Below are positions 16,301-26,601 of a stretch of 64,000 nt of DNA, one piece after another. Position 1 is the stretch's first letter; each line of letters begins with the position of its first letter. The position numbers and the translations under genes were made by a program. Source of the stretch: Petrosia ficiformis (taxonomy: Eukaryota; Porifera; Demospongiae; Haplosclerida; Petrosiidae); assembly GCA_947044365.1 (NCBI GenBank), contig OX345647.1:3722501-3786500 (forward strand), read 5' to 3'. The notes beneath the pieces were generated by a model. That model worked only from the letters and a program-made list of their open reading frames with translations. It did no database searches and was not told the origin of the DNA.

Positions 16301-19300
16301 CTCAGATTGATGCATAAAATCAGCTTGTTAACCTAACTGAGCATTAGAGTCATGCAATATTATGATTGTTATAGTATCATGATAATAATTATGATATCAT
16401 TATAATATTATATACGTAGTTTCTGGACTATTAATATATCAATCACTAATGCAACAATATACATGTATACATACATAAATACTTAAAATTTAAAATTTTG
16501 ATCTTGCACAAGCCTCGTGTAAACAGATACTGATTTGAAAAGCCTCAAGAAGACAAAAGGCAGTACAGTGATTATTTTTTGCTAGTATCATGATAATATC
16601 ATGATAATATTAAAAATCATGATAATGTTTTCCCATAATAATGGCATCATGTATTTCTTATTAATGCCCATTCCTACTGAGCACAGGAGCTTAATCATGA
16701 TATGAATTGAACTAACATCTCATCTTCATAGTAGATTTCTTGCTCAAACGTTTTATAACACAATAATTATTATTTATAAAAATATAGTTTTGGCCTGAAG
16801 GTCTTCAGCTAAGCTACAGAATTTTTTTTATATGTGAGCATGGGAATGACAGGATGGAAGGCTGAAAGTAAAAGTTATCCCAAAATACATGATATATAAG
16901 AATACATGATATTGTGTGCTCATCTTATTACTATGATCGTAATGTTAGCTTTCAAATATTTTGCAATAGTTATCTTGTGGGAATACTTGCTAATAACGGT
17001 GAACTGGATGCTCCTGCAGCTGTCAAAGGAGCCCATTTTATTAGGCTGTGTGATATCAGGGGCATACCCATGATCTTCTTGCAACATACTGTCTCCGATA
17101 GTGAGTTCCTTTCTCTAACTGGAAATGTAGGGACCACTGCTAAAGCAAGAGGCCAAATGATGTCAATGCTCAGCTGTTCACAGGTACGTACATGTATGTA
17201 TGTATTTTTTGTTGTTATTTTTAGACAGGAATGCCTTATCATCCAAGTGGCTAGTATTCTTAAGGGTCCTGTATGTAACATGTGAAAGTGTATAATAGAG
17301 TGGAACCTCCCTCTCCTAAAGACCACTCTATAATAAAGGCCACTTTTTCTTTAACTTCATAATTACGTATATTGAAAGTATTTATTAAAGCCAAAAAACT
17401 TAGTGCCTAGGATAATCTTATTAGGGAGGTTTCACTGTAAAGTGAATGTTGTTTGTGGTTACTAATTTGTGCATATTTTAGAGAATACAACATAATTGCT
17501 AATATCTATACACATAATTATTATTGTAATTAATATATTAATAACCATTTCAGCACAAAATTCCCAAGATTAAAACGTACAAATTGATAAGTGTTTAAAA
17601 TGTTGTTAAAACTTGTACATCCAAACGATTGTTACCTAAGGGTCTCATTATGGATACCAACAGGAGAGCTATAGTACTATACTCTGTTCACATTCATGAT
17701 GTACGTCCTCAAAATTGTGATGTGATGAATTTATATGTACTATAATGTATAGTTCAATGTCATAAGGTTAATACATGAATATACTGCAACTCAATAATGA
17801 AGCAATGGATTGAAATATGACATACACAAAAAAGAACGGGAAGGACTATTAAATGAAAATGGTGCAAGTGAAACGATTGTTAGTCATTCCAAACTAAAGT
17901 TATGAACATTTTTCTGAGGTCATGGTGCAATATCCAGTTCATTATATTAACATACAATCTATTTCTTGTGACTCAATTAACATCCTTACCTGTTCTAAAA
18001 TCTATGCTTCGCAGCGAGGGTAATCAGGTTACTCTGATATGAATCATAGGCTAAGTACAAACTATCTCTAATTTTAGACATCAAACTATATGCATAAATC
18101 ATAAATCCTATATAGGCCTTTCAAAAAATGACCATGAAAAATGATTATGTGGAGAAATAAATTTTCAATTATAGTCTTGTGTTCAATATTAGGTTGTTAT
18201 GTACAGGAAGCCTCTGAAATTTAGTTATCAAGGAAGAGCAGTCGTTAGGGTTCTTAGGTACTGAATGTCAGTGGCTTCTGCACAAAATAGCTGAATAACG
18301 AGTATTATAGCTAACTGACTAATATAGTACTTACACAAACCATAGTATACAAATGATTTCATACTTGAGTGAGAACAAATACAACTTGATATCCTACATT
18401 GTGTATATTCTTATACCATACCAGTGTTTTTGATAAGCTCATATGGCACACCATTGGCCCAAAGAGCTTCTTATTTGGCATTGCACAGTTCTCACTTTGG
18501 GCCAGTGGCACAGTTAATTATGATTATATTCTTAGTTAATTGGCTCAAGATGTATTCCCAATGACACACACACTAAACATTTTTGAGCCAATTTGGCCCA
18601 TTCTTCAAACCTCTCTACCATACCATACCAAACTCTATACCATACGATACATGTACCAAACTCTTTACCATACATACCAAACCCTGTACCATACCATACC
18701 AAACTCTGTACCATACATACCAAACCCTGTACCATACCATACCAAACCCTGTACCATACCATACCAAACTGTGTTCCATACATACCAAACTCTGTACCAT
18801 ACCATACTAAACTCTGTACCATACCATACCAAACTCTGTACCATACATACCAAACCGTGTACCATACCATACCAAACTATATAAATACATGTAACATTAT
18901 TTCTTGATTCCTTATAATTATGAAGAAGCAATAACATAGTTGTATATTATCATCTCTTTGCATATTTTAGGTTCCAAAGTTGACAGTATTAATGGGAGGT
19001 AGCTATGGACCAAGTAGTTATGCAATGGTAAGTCTAACAACCACTTACAGTATATATCAATAAAATGTCACCATACAGTACAGCAATTACTCAATAGTTT
19101 TGTATTTGAACTACAGTAGTTCAATAGTAGTTTTAAATTACTGTACATGTCAATTAACACCATAGGGAGATAGCAATTACTATATACTACTGTATGGTGA
19201 CGTTTTATTGATATATATATATCAATAAAACGTCACCATACAATACAGTAATTACTCATAAGTTAACTGGTTTTGACATTAATGTTGTACATATCAATTG

Positions 19301-22300
19301 AACACCACAGTAATGAGACAGCAATTACGTACTATGCTATACTGACAATAGAACTAAGGTAATTAATGTTCTTTATGGTGACATTTTATTGACATATACA
19401 TTGAAAAGTCACCATACAGTAACAGTAATTACTCAGTAGTTTCATATTTGAACTACAGTAGTTCAATAGTAGTTTTAACAGTAATTACTATACTAACAGT
19501 AGGACTAAGGTAATTACTGTTACTGTATGCTGACGTTTTATTGATATACATGTATATATCAATAAAACGTCACTATATAATACAGTAATTACTCATAAGT
19601 TGACTGGTTTTGACAGTAATATTGTACATGACAATTAAACACCACAGTAGTGATGCCACAAATACTATACTATACTGATAGTAGAATTAACATAATTACC
19701 GTTACTGTATAGTGACTTCATATTGATACTATGAAACTTAGAGTACATTATGACTTTGTTTATAAGTTGCGGCTTTCAATAAGGATTTTCCTGTTAATCG
19801 CGGATTTCTCTGAGCGTTAATAACGCAAATATTCATTATCAATAATATTTCACTCCGCTCGAGGAAACCTTTGAGGAATACAAATAAGAAACCCTTGGTA
19901 TGTCTATAGTATTAGCTAACTAGATAATTAAAATTTCATAGAGGAAAAAAAATTTATGAAATTAATGTTTGACTGTTAAGCCAAAGATAAAATAAGTAGA
20001 TATTAACAGATGTGTAGAAACAGCCAGGCTTACATGGCATTGTTTGATAAATCTATGAATTTCCGATAAATTGAAACTAAACTGTATACAAAGTACATGG
20101 GAGCGGAACAAATTGGTGAAAATAGGTCAAAATGTCTAGTAATAATAATGTGTTCTGGTCTAGAAACAGCCAGTCTTACAGGACATTGTCTGATAAATCT
20201 AGTGAATTTCCAATAAATTAAAACTAAACTGTATACAAAGTACATGGGAGCGGAACAAATTGGTGAAAATAGGTCAAAATGTCTAGTAATAATAATGTGT
20301 TCTGGTCTAGAAACTGCCAGTCTTACAGGACATTGTTTAATAAATCTAGTGAATTTCTGGTAAATTGAAACTGAGCTGTATACTGTGCAAGCCTAAAGGG
20401 AAAGTTTGTTTCTGCATTGACCAAATTCGCTGAACCATATAGGGTCTCATGTAGTTGGGTTCAAATATTATTTCAGAGTGGAACCCTAACTATGTGAGAC
20501 CTAATGGTTCAAAAATTCAGACTTGAAATTCGAGAATTGGACTGTCCCTCTGGGCTTCCATACAATCTGACTATCCCTCTGGGCTTCCATAGATACAAAT
20601 ATATCCAGCAATTGGCTCACTTTCCACACCTCTGGATATTAATTCTCATTTGTGTTATTTCCTCTACAAATTGATTGATAAATCATTTCGATATATCAGT
20701 TGAAATGTGAATGTTATTTTCACCCCCTTTATAGCTGTACAATTATCATTTTTTTAAATTAATGATTAATGTAACTGAAATCCCTATTAGTAACTAAAAT
20801 ATATATCTAAAATACAGGTCTCCTCCAATAACTATAACCTACTAAAATGAAAATTAGGACAATAATTATATATTTCATACAATCAAAGCAATTAAGTTGT
20901 AATTAAGGACAGGGTACAGTTTTCTATTTATAGTAACAACTTAATAGACACCTTTTGCCACCTAGAAACGTTCTATTTATAGTAGCAACCTATTAATAGA
21001 CACCTAGAAACTTTTTATTTATAGTAACAACCTATTAATAGAAACGTTTCACCATCTAGAAACTTTCTATTTATAGTAGCAACCAATTAATAGAAACATT
21101 TCATCTCCTAAAAACTTTCTATTTATAGTAGCAACCTATTAATAGAAACATTTCACCTCCTAAAAACTTTCTATTTAAAGTAGAAAATGTTAAGAAACTG
21201 TCACTTAAGATATAATGTGACTATCAAGTGATATGTTCGTACTTTGTATTATTACATACATACACACATATGTACGTACATATAATTATATATATATTAT
21301 AGTATGGTGGTAACATCATCCAATAGAAACTCCCATTTGTAGTTAGGTTGTATGTAATACTTATAGTATGCTAATAGGTCCTATATACAAAATATAGGAC
21401 CTGAGTTTGTGTCCAAGGGTGTGATATAACCCAAGCCTGCGAGGGCTATATCACATCCGAGAACGCAAAACAAGGGTCCTATATTCGGTATATAGGACCT
21501 ATTAGCATACTATATACAATATATTGTATGATGGTGACATCTCCTGCACAGTGTGCACATGGAAGGTCTATATACAATATATAGAACTCACCACATCAAA
21601 GGGATGATGTCATAATAATTTGTTTGAGTTAATGATGTCACCATTATTTTATATATTATATATAGTATTCAAACAGGTCCTATATACAAAATATAGGATC
21701 TAATATAGCCCTCGCGGGCTTGTGCTATATCACATCCTTGGACACAAAAGTCAGGTCCTATATTTTGTATATACATGTAGGACCTGTTAGAATAGTATAT
21801 AATATACATATAGTTGTATATTTTTATTACTATATATTTTTTGTACAGTGTGGACGAGCGATGAACCCAAACTTTCTGTTTTCTTGGCCATGTGCTAAAG
21901 TAGGAGTGGCTTCATCTGAACATATTACAAAAGCCATCACTGAAATGGTTTGTCATTCATATAACATGTAACTACATGTATTAATTACTACATTCACTAT
22001 AGAATAACGGAACAGATAACATAGAGATAATACATAAAAAGTAAGTAATGTGAATATTTTCGTAGTCAATTATGAATATAATCAGTAAATCATAACATAT
22101 ATATCAGAGAGTATGGTAGTACTCTCTATTGTAGGGATGGCACAGAAAAAAATGGCTGCCCATACATTTCAATTTCAAGTGATGAGCTGAAATCTCTGTA
22201 TTTACGACTACTACATGTAACACCTTCTAGATGGCCAAAGATTTTTGTTAAGGTAGTAAACCGCCGAGTGGCAAAACGGGCAAAATCTTCATATTTTTTT

Positions 22301-25300
22301 TTCCCAGACAAATCATTTTTTTGTTTGTTGAACTATCACAATGATTCTAGCACCATTCCAGTCGCATTCATAGTAAAATTCTGGTCTACAAGTATCGAGA
22401 TGATATCTTCAGATAGTATGAAAGAAGAGATTCTCCGTGACTACAAAGATTGGATCTCTAATGGCACGCCATTTTCATTAATCTAGCCAAATGGAATTTA
22501 ATTTCATAAGCATAGTAATAACATTTATGAGCAAATACATTCTTATAATAATGAATATAAAAATTACAACCATTGTATAATAATATTATGTACTATGATA
22601 AGCGTTGGAGTACTGAATGCTTGACACAGTGACTGACACTACTTCTTGTAGGATGCAGACAGTGCTGTAAGTGAAATAGAAAATAGACATCATCTGTAAG
22701 TGAAAGGGAACGTTAATGCATAAATAATTGTACATACAAAAGAGTGACCTTCATTGATGAACAAATTTTAATGCATTTATGATTGTATGATTTCATATGA
22801 TATATAACTTACACCAGTATTTCTGCTATCTACAGAAAATGCTCACATCATTCAAAAAAAAACAATGGAAACAAAAATAATGAAAAACATTTTCAATAAA
22901 ATGAAAGCGGATGTAGGGATGTTAAAACCCAAAAAGCATGCAAACAAGGTTAGGTGGGACCCAAAATTAAACAAACCACTTCCATATAACCCTACCTAAG
23001 TACAGCTCTTTATATTATGCTTTATAGCAATGTAAGTACTTATGTAGGGTTATATGGAAGTAGTTTGTTTAATTTTGGTCCTATGTTACTTAGCCTCCCA
23101 ACGTTGTTTGCATACGTTTAACATCCCTACATCTTCTTTCAATTTATTGAAAACGTTTTTTATTATTCTTATAATTATATTATATAATATTATACATGGA
23201 AAATCATGTGCTATCAAGATTAATCTATCATGAATCAGCCTGATCCTCCAGTGTGTTCTACTATGCTAGTGAACTGGCTGGTGTTGTGTACTGATATCAA
23301 TATTAATCTATTATGAATCAGCCTGATCCTCCAGTGTGTTCTACTATGCTAGTGAACTAGCTGGTGTTGTGTACTGATATCAAGATTAATCTATCATGAA
23401 TCAGCCTGATCCTCCAGTGTGTTCTACTATGCTAGTGAACTGGCTGGTGTTGTGTACTGATATCAAGATTAATCTATCATGAATCAGCCTGATCCTCCAG
23501 TGTGTTCTACTATGCTAGTGAACTGGCTGGTGTTGTGTACTGATATCAATATTAATCTATTATGAATCAGCCTGATCCTCCAGTGTGTTCTACTATGCTA
23601 GTGAACTAGCTGGTGTTGTGTACTGATATCAAGATTAATCTATTTTGAATCAGCCTGATCCTCCAGTGTGTTCTACTGGGCTAGTGAACTGGCTGGTTTA
23701 TATCTGTTTTTTGTTTGCGAACATAAAAATTCGTAGTTACAGATAACCCATTCTATTAACAGTCTATATCAATATCCAAATCCCGTGCCTCCACATGCTT
23801 CCATTAATAACGCAGTGTGTCAGTGACACAAGAAACATTTTCAACAAATATTATTTCATGGTCTGCACTCAACTGTAAAGCAAAAATAAACATATGAAAC
23901 AGATTTGAATCTCACTTGTAGTCTTACAGCTCTTAACAAAACAGTAGATTTATTTTTCTTCATGACTACTTTTACAAGCAAAACCTATTTAAGTATTGAT
24001 CACATTAAATTTACAATTAAATTTCAAAACCCTCTTTAAATACTTCTAAACTATCTGCAAACTGTACATTACTTCATTAACACTTGATGTCTGTTGATGA
24101 CCTATGCTGTTTCCCGAGGCCTGTGGTTCATAGGGTAATTATGGACTAGTCCATAATGCTCATAAATAAAACCAGAGCTGGATAGTTTGGACATCACAGT
24201 ACAATGTAGAGTATTCCTAACAGTGATGTGTGATGTTTGTTGATATATCGATATTTTCATTCAGTATTGTGATATAATCCTTTGGGTGTATTGTTGATAC
24301 ACTGGAGTGGACAGTTTAGCATACCTATTTTTTCCAATTTGTCAAATTTTATAGCAACAACTATAACAAGCTAGTGTGCATAAATTTGCTTAATTTCTTT
24401 TACCATTTCTTGACAAATACAACCAAACAGGACATTTATTCACATTCTATAAGCATTTTAATTATTATATCAAATGTCATGATAACATATCATATCATGA
24501 TATTTTTAGCCATGATATGCAATACTATTTTTTAGTTCTATTTCACATCCCTAATCCCTAATTATATTTCACAGAGTAACTGAAGAAGAGAAGTCATTTT
24601 CATCTTATCTTATTGATGATGGAGTTATACTACCTCATGAAACTAGACAGGTATTATTAATAGAACAATAGTGGTAAAGTTTGTTCACATTCACAATGTC
24701 CTTAAAATTATAATGTGATGACTTCATATGTAATATAGTGTATTTGATGTAATAAAATTAATACATGATTATAATGTAACTCAATAAAGAAGCAATGGAT
24801 TGAAATTTGACATACACAAAAAAGAATGGGAAGGACTATTATATGAAAATGGTGCAGGTGAAACGAATTTTAGTCATTCCCAACTAACATTTTTCAGAGG
24901 ACATGGTCAACGTGAATGACCTTTAGTTAGCAATTATGAACTTCATGTGATCAGCAATAAATCACTTCAAACACTTTTATCAGACTTCATGTGTTTTAAT
25001 GTGTATACTTATGATAATTAAAGCCCCTCTTCGAGCATATTACAGAAATTACAGCATGAGAGAGACAAGCATAGAGCATGGATGTAGTGAGTGCTGTGTT
25101 TGTCAAAACCACACATTCGGTGCTGTAATTTCTATAGTGAACGAGAGTGAGTGGATGATTTAACTGAATTATAGTGATGTGTGGGTGATTCAAACATGAT
25201 GGAGTGCTGTATGAGTTTTCATACTAGTGTTGTTTTAGTTTGACAAAAATGACTACTTTTAGTTATAGTTATAGTATTCCTGGATTTTAAAACCTTTAGT

Positions 25301-25684
25301 TTAGTTATAGTTTAATTAACTAAAATAATATCGGGCTTACTAAAAGGGTTTTAGTTTTAGTTAACTAACGAAAAGTGCCCATTATTGGCCAATTTTCATT
25401 TTAGTTAGTTAATGTTATTACAGTAGACTTGTAATTTAGTTATAGTTTAGTTAACTAAAAGTCAACTAAAAGGGGATTTAGTTTTAGTTATAGTTAACTA
25501 AAACAACACTAATTCATACAGCACCTGTTTACAATGGGAATACAGTACATGTATACAATAATAATGTTTTGATATTCTTTATTACTATTATTTGTTTTAG
25601 GTATTATCACAGTGTCTTGAAATATGTTTAACATATCAGGAAATGTCACATCATAGCAGAGATACAGCTGTTATAAGAATGTAA
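1..25684 (+). CDS. Methylcrotonoyl-CoA carboxylase beta-like protein, 3' portion (5' end outside window)
   Basis: Carboxyltransferase-domain protein of the biotin-dependent acyl-CoA carboxylase beta family, closest by eye to MCCC2 (mitochondrial leucine breakdown). Nine exons join in phase: 1-140, 6014-6099, 7080-7171, 16970-17183, 18971-19027, 21849-21947, 22652-22695, 24575-24650, 25601-25684 (stop TAA), giving about 296 residues. MCCC2-like landmarks are [10 protein letters not shown]...DHYA in the first exon, [10 protein letters not shown] and [10 protein letters not shown] in the fourth, [13 protein letters not shown] in the fifth, [14 protein letters not shown] in the sixth, [13 protein letters not shown] in the eighth and a terminal RM. 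The glycine-rich loops that form the oxyanion holes in active enzymes are altered: TGF-type loop replaced around [14 protein letters not shown] replaced by GPSSYA, and MGGEQA replaced by ASSEHI. It may therefore be an inactive or re-purposed paralogue. The third intron is 9.8 kb. An AATAAA polyadenylation signal lies at 25746. The exact family member is inferred. Confidence 0.83.
163..720. repeat. Tandem repeat, 123-125 bp unit
   Basis: AAGATTGTCAATAGACCCAG recurs near 304, 429, 552 and 677, with TACTATGGATAATA sub-repeats inside each unit. Starts just after the first exon. Confidence 0.88.
1090..1354. mobile_element. GTCATTCACGTTCAC MITE, copy 1
   Basis: About 260 bp with imperfect inverted ends AAGGTCATTCACGTTCACC and GTGAATGTGAACAGACT; interior word CAAATTTCAATCCATTGCTT. 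Family members occur throughout introns. Confidence 0.72.
1828..2275. mobile_element. GTCATTCACGTTCAC MITE, copy 2 (interrupted)
   Basis: Matches the family from AAAGGTCATTCATATTTACT to GTGAACAGACTTT, split by the element at 2012-2218. Confidence 0.68.
2012..2218. mobile_element. Element with GTTTTTTCTAGGGGAGGGG ends nested in a GTCATTCACGTTC MITE
   Basis: Left GGTTTTTTCTAGGGGAGGGG, right CTTCTAGAAAAACCCC, enclosing purine- and pyrimidine-rich DNA. Removing it restores continuity between 1828-2011 and 2219-2275 of the surrounding MITE. Confidence 0.6.
2879..3026. repeat. GC-rich insert with TTGGGGCGAAG ends
   Basis: Left ATTGGGGCGAAGCCCCACA (itself a small hairpin), right CTTCGCCCCCACAAT; interior contains CCCGCGGGG and TTGGCCCCAGG. 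A GC island in an AT-rich intron, directly before the GTAG satellite. Confidence 0.5.
3056..3759. repeat. (GTAG)n microsatellite array, 700 bp
   Basis: GTAG/TAGG tetranucleotides broken by GTACATGTAGG and GGCACATG variants that give a roughly 170-bp higher-order pattern. Tyr-Leu-Pro-Thr open frames on the minus strand are artefacts of the repeat. Confidence 0.95.
3962..4535. repeat. Tandem repeat, about 33 bp unit, with (TTTC)n insert
   Basis: Unit TATGTAGCTGTACATGTACA plus TATGTCCTATAG; interrupted at 4270-4380 by unrelated DNA ending in (CTTT)n. Confidence 0.9.
4613..4868. mobile_element. GTCATTCACGTTCAC MITE, copy 3
   Basis: Reverse orientation copy; left end altered by GTACATGTACATTCACG, right end GATAAATGACCTTAG. 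Confidence 0.6.
4926..5280. repeat. GTACATGT-rich tandem repeat, 66-88 bp units
   Basis: GTAGTGTAAGCAGATGTACA recurs near 4969, 5055, 5121 and 5197. Confidence 0.85.
5575..5850. repeat. (AT)n run and three AT-rich units of about 60 bp
   Basis: TATATATA to about 5660, then ATCAATATAAATT..ATAATTATTATAATTA three times with TGTCATCATC inside. Confidence 0.85.
6152..6446. mobile_element. TAACTAAAAC MITE, copy 1
   Basis: About 295 bp with ends AGTGTTGTTTTACTTCAC and TCAAATTAAAACAACACT; interior built from AACTATAACTAAAAC words. Lies 53 bp after the second exon. Confidence 0.75.
6446..6740. repeat. TCTG/TCTC simple repeat
   Basis: GTCTCTCAGTCTCTGTCTCC units; overlapping Leu/Ser/Cys-rich open frames are repeat artefacts. 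Confidence 0.92.
8923..9160. mobile_element. GTCATTCACGTTCAC MITE, copy 4
   Basis: Begins AAGTCTGTTCACGTTCATGG and contains ATGAAACAATGGATTGAAAT; right end decayed. Confidence 0.65.
9836..10800. repeat. G-rich minisatellite, about 85 bp unit, 11 copies
   Basis: Each unit has CATATGACAGAGGGTTTTAT, TTAGGGTGGGGTGGGGTGG and TGGCTCACCAATAGGCATAG. Four G-runs per unit fit a G-quadruplex pattern on the plus (coding) strand. It lies in the 9.8 kb intron of the MCC-beta-like gene. Confidence 0.93.
11121..11388. mobile_element. GTCATTCACGTTCAC MITE, copy 5
   Basis: AAAGGTCATTCACGTTCACC at the left, ATGAATATGAACAGACTTT at the right; adjacent to the G-rich minisatellite. Confidence 0.72.
11825..12129. 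mobile_element. MITE with CAGACTTGGGGTCA termini, copy 1
   Basis: Ends CAGACTGGGGTCA and TGACCCCAAGTCTG; interior rich in AAATACAAATACTT words. In the long intron of the MCC-beta-like gene. Confidence 0.75.
13540..14720. repeat. Higher-order satellite rich in GTACATGTA
   Basis: Units such as GGTACCACGTACCTGTAATG + TACTAGCTGTCTACATGT repeat every 37 bp, within blocks of about 350 bp that recur near 13690, 14100 and 14460 (CTACCACTTGTATGATATAC...). Confidence 0.9.
14945..15135. repeat. Tandem and inverted repeat, AATAAAGACAAC / GTTGTCTTTATT
   Basis: Three units of about 60 bp, each with CAATAAAGACAACATTATCA and its inverse GTTGTCTTTATTGTAC, able to fold as hairpins. Confidence 0.85.
15470..16066. 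repeat. (CAGA)n microsatellite array, 600 bp
   Basis: ACAGACAGAGACAGACAG-type repeats with longer units (AGTAGACAGACAGAGACAG). Open frames on both strands are compositional artefacts. Confidence 0.95.
17683..17933. mobile_element. GTCATTCACGTTCAC MITE, copy 6
   Basis: TCTGTTCACATTCATGATG at the left, TCTGAGGTCATGGTG at the right; lies after the fourth exon of the MCC-beta-like gene. Confidence 0.7.
18421..18617. mobile_element. TTTTTGATAAGCTCATATGG MITE, copy 1
   Basis: Begins CAGTGTTTTTGATAAGCTCA, contains TTGGCCCAAAGAGCTTCTTA and TTGGGCCAGTGGCAC, ends at CCCATTCTTCAAACC where it meets a CCATAC repeat. Confidence 0.72.
18600..18885. repeat. ACCATACCATACCAAACTCTGT tandem repeat
   Basis: About 22 to 40-bp units of CCATACCATACCAAACTCTG with variants; produces false open frames on both strands. 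Ends 85 bp before an exon. Confidence 0.93.
19046..19725. mobile_element. Four adjacent GTCACCATACAGTA MITEs
   Basis: Successive elements start with ATATCAATAAAACGTCACC, then CAGTAATTACTCAGTAG, ACAGTAGTTCAATAG and end CTGTATGGTGACGTTTTATTGATAT. Boundaries near 19215, 19395 and 19555. The cluster begins 18 bp after an exon of the MCC-beta-like gene. Confidence 0.78.
20010..20370. repeat. Tandem repeat, about 146 bp unit, related to GGTGTGGAAAC MITE
   Basis: GAAACAGCCAGTCTTACAGG near 20014, 20162 and 20310, each followed by GGACATTG and ACTAAACTGTATACAAAGT. Confidence 0.85.
20930..21185. repeat. Tandem repeat, about 60 bp unit
   Basis: Five units containing TTTCTATTTATAGTAGCAAC and TATTAATAGAAAC. 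Confidence 0.88.
21364..21513. repeat. Foldback element with TATAGGACC arms, copy 1
   Basis: Arms TATGCTAATAGGTCCTATAT and ATATAGGACCTATTAGCATA enclose GTGATATAACCC...GCCTGCGAGGGC...ATATCAC. It lies in the fifth intron of the MCC-beta-like gene. Confidence 0.75.
21665..21798. repeat. Foldback element with TATAGGACC arms, copy 2
   Basis: Arms ATTCAAACAGGTCCTATAT and ATGTAGGACCTGTTAGAAT with the central GCCCTCGCGGGC; about 150 bp downstream of copy 1 and 50 bp before the next exon. Confidence 0.72.
22136..22486 (+). other. Intronic open frame of 116 codons, unrecognised
   Basis: Within the sixth intron of the MCC-beta-like gene, an AG at 22133-22134 is followed by an open frame ending in TAG at 22484. 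Visible landmarks are [30 protein letters not shown] and [15 protein letters not shown]. It has no initiating ATG near its 5' end and could be an alternative terminal exon, a relic of a captured gene, or chance. The 5' 95 bp also occur, inverted, at 62810-62905, where the frame is broken by small indels, arguing that at least that part belongs to a dispersed repeat. Confidence 0.35.
22866..23165. repeat. Palindromic repeat with CCACTTCCATATAACCCTAC arms
   Basis: Arms AACAAACCACTTCCATATAA and TTATATGGAAGTAGTTTGTT, extended outward by GATGTAGGGATGTTAAAACC and ...AACATCCCTACATCTTC. Half copies at 61757-61958 and, decayed, at 50761-50945 and 37801-37960. Confidence 0.78.
23205..23700. repeat. 83-bp minisatellite, six copies
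   Basis: AATCAGCCTGATCCTCCAGT recurs near 23234, 23317, 23400, 23483, 23566 and 23649. Two unit types alternate as A-B-A-A-B-A' (ATCAAG/CTGGCTGG versus ATCAAT/CTAGCTGG). Confidence 0.92.
24215..24555. repeat. Interspersed repeat with ATATCGATATTTTCATTCA
   Basis: Shares GTGTA...CACTGGAGTGGACAGTTTA and AAGCTAGTGTG with copies at 12880-13400 (inverted) and 47345-47580; probably a decayed hAT-like MITE. It ends before the eighth exon of the MCC-beta-like gene. Confidence 0.55.
24677..24928. mobile_element. GTCATTCACGTTCAC MITE, copy 7
   Basis: GTTTGTTCACATTCACAATG at the left, AACGTGAATGACCTTTAGTT at the right; begins 26 bp after an exon end. Confidence 0.72.
25224..25514. mobile_element. TAACTAAAAC MITE, copy 2
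   Basis: Ends TAGTGTTGTTTTAGTTTGAC and TTAACTAAAACAACACTAA; lies about 90 bp before the last exon of the MCC-beta-like gene. Confidence 0.78.
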
Positions 25685-26601
25685 CGAGAGCAGATATCAG
25701 AATAGAAATTAATCTCACTTGTGTGAATGCATTACTATGAAGCATAATAAATTATTATTATGAGGTCTATTGAATTTTAATTACTAGTTATAATATTCGT
25801 TTTTATTTATGTATACATAAAAACACATATGAAATAGGAATAGAAAGAGGGCCTTTGCACCCTCCCCCCTCGTTTACAGGTGGCCTACCCCCCTTCTCAA
25901 TACTCGTAGCTTGTATTATGAAAACACTTAATGCTGGCTCTGATGCAGAGCTGCAGACACACCTTGTAACCAACCACAAGATGGTCTATATGTAAGTCTC
26001 AAATAACATTCAGCACCTGAGCAAAATTGGAATCAATAAAACCATGTAACATGTTCATAGTAACCAATATGTGATTTCCAGTTGCTTATAATAAATACAT
26101 TGAGTAGGAATATGAAAATGATTGGGAGGGCCAGAGTACCACATGACCATTAAATGACAACAATGGGGAGGGGATTGCCAATTTGAAATCACAGGCCTAT
26201 GAGGACTGCATTGTCCTCCTGTTCCTTGTGCTAAATAAATTATGTTTCAGTATGGACATAATTGAGTTAACTTTTGAGAAGTGTGGTCTATAATCAAAGA
26301 TCAGATCTAGCTAGACTGAGATAATTTCATAACCTGCATTTTCTCTATTTTTTTAATCTTCCACACTGGCACTGTATTGACTTCTAAAATAACATTTGAA
26401 TAATAATTTTGAATCCAATATAAATGAATTGATAATACGATATAAAAAAAACAAGTAATATATTAAATCTGTGATCTGTCAACAAACTAAAATAAAAATA
26501 ACAAAATAAATTACACAACACAATTTCTTCAACAAATAACAGAAAGCACATTCCACGAATATTAATAAAAGTGCTAATATCTGCACCTCATCTCCTGAAC
26601 A
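25685..26601. other. Convergent intergenic spacer, MCC-beta-like / kelch
   Basis: Contains the MCC-beta-like gene's AATAAA at 25746 and AT-rich unique-looking sequence. No open frame or recognised repeat family is evident. Confidence 0.5.

Noticed and set aside
18532..18937. Overlapping frames on both strands
   Set aside because: Produced by the ACCATACC tandem repeat.
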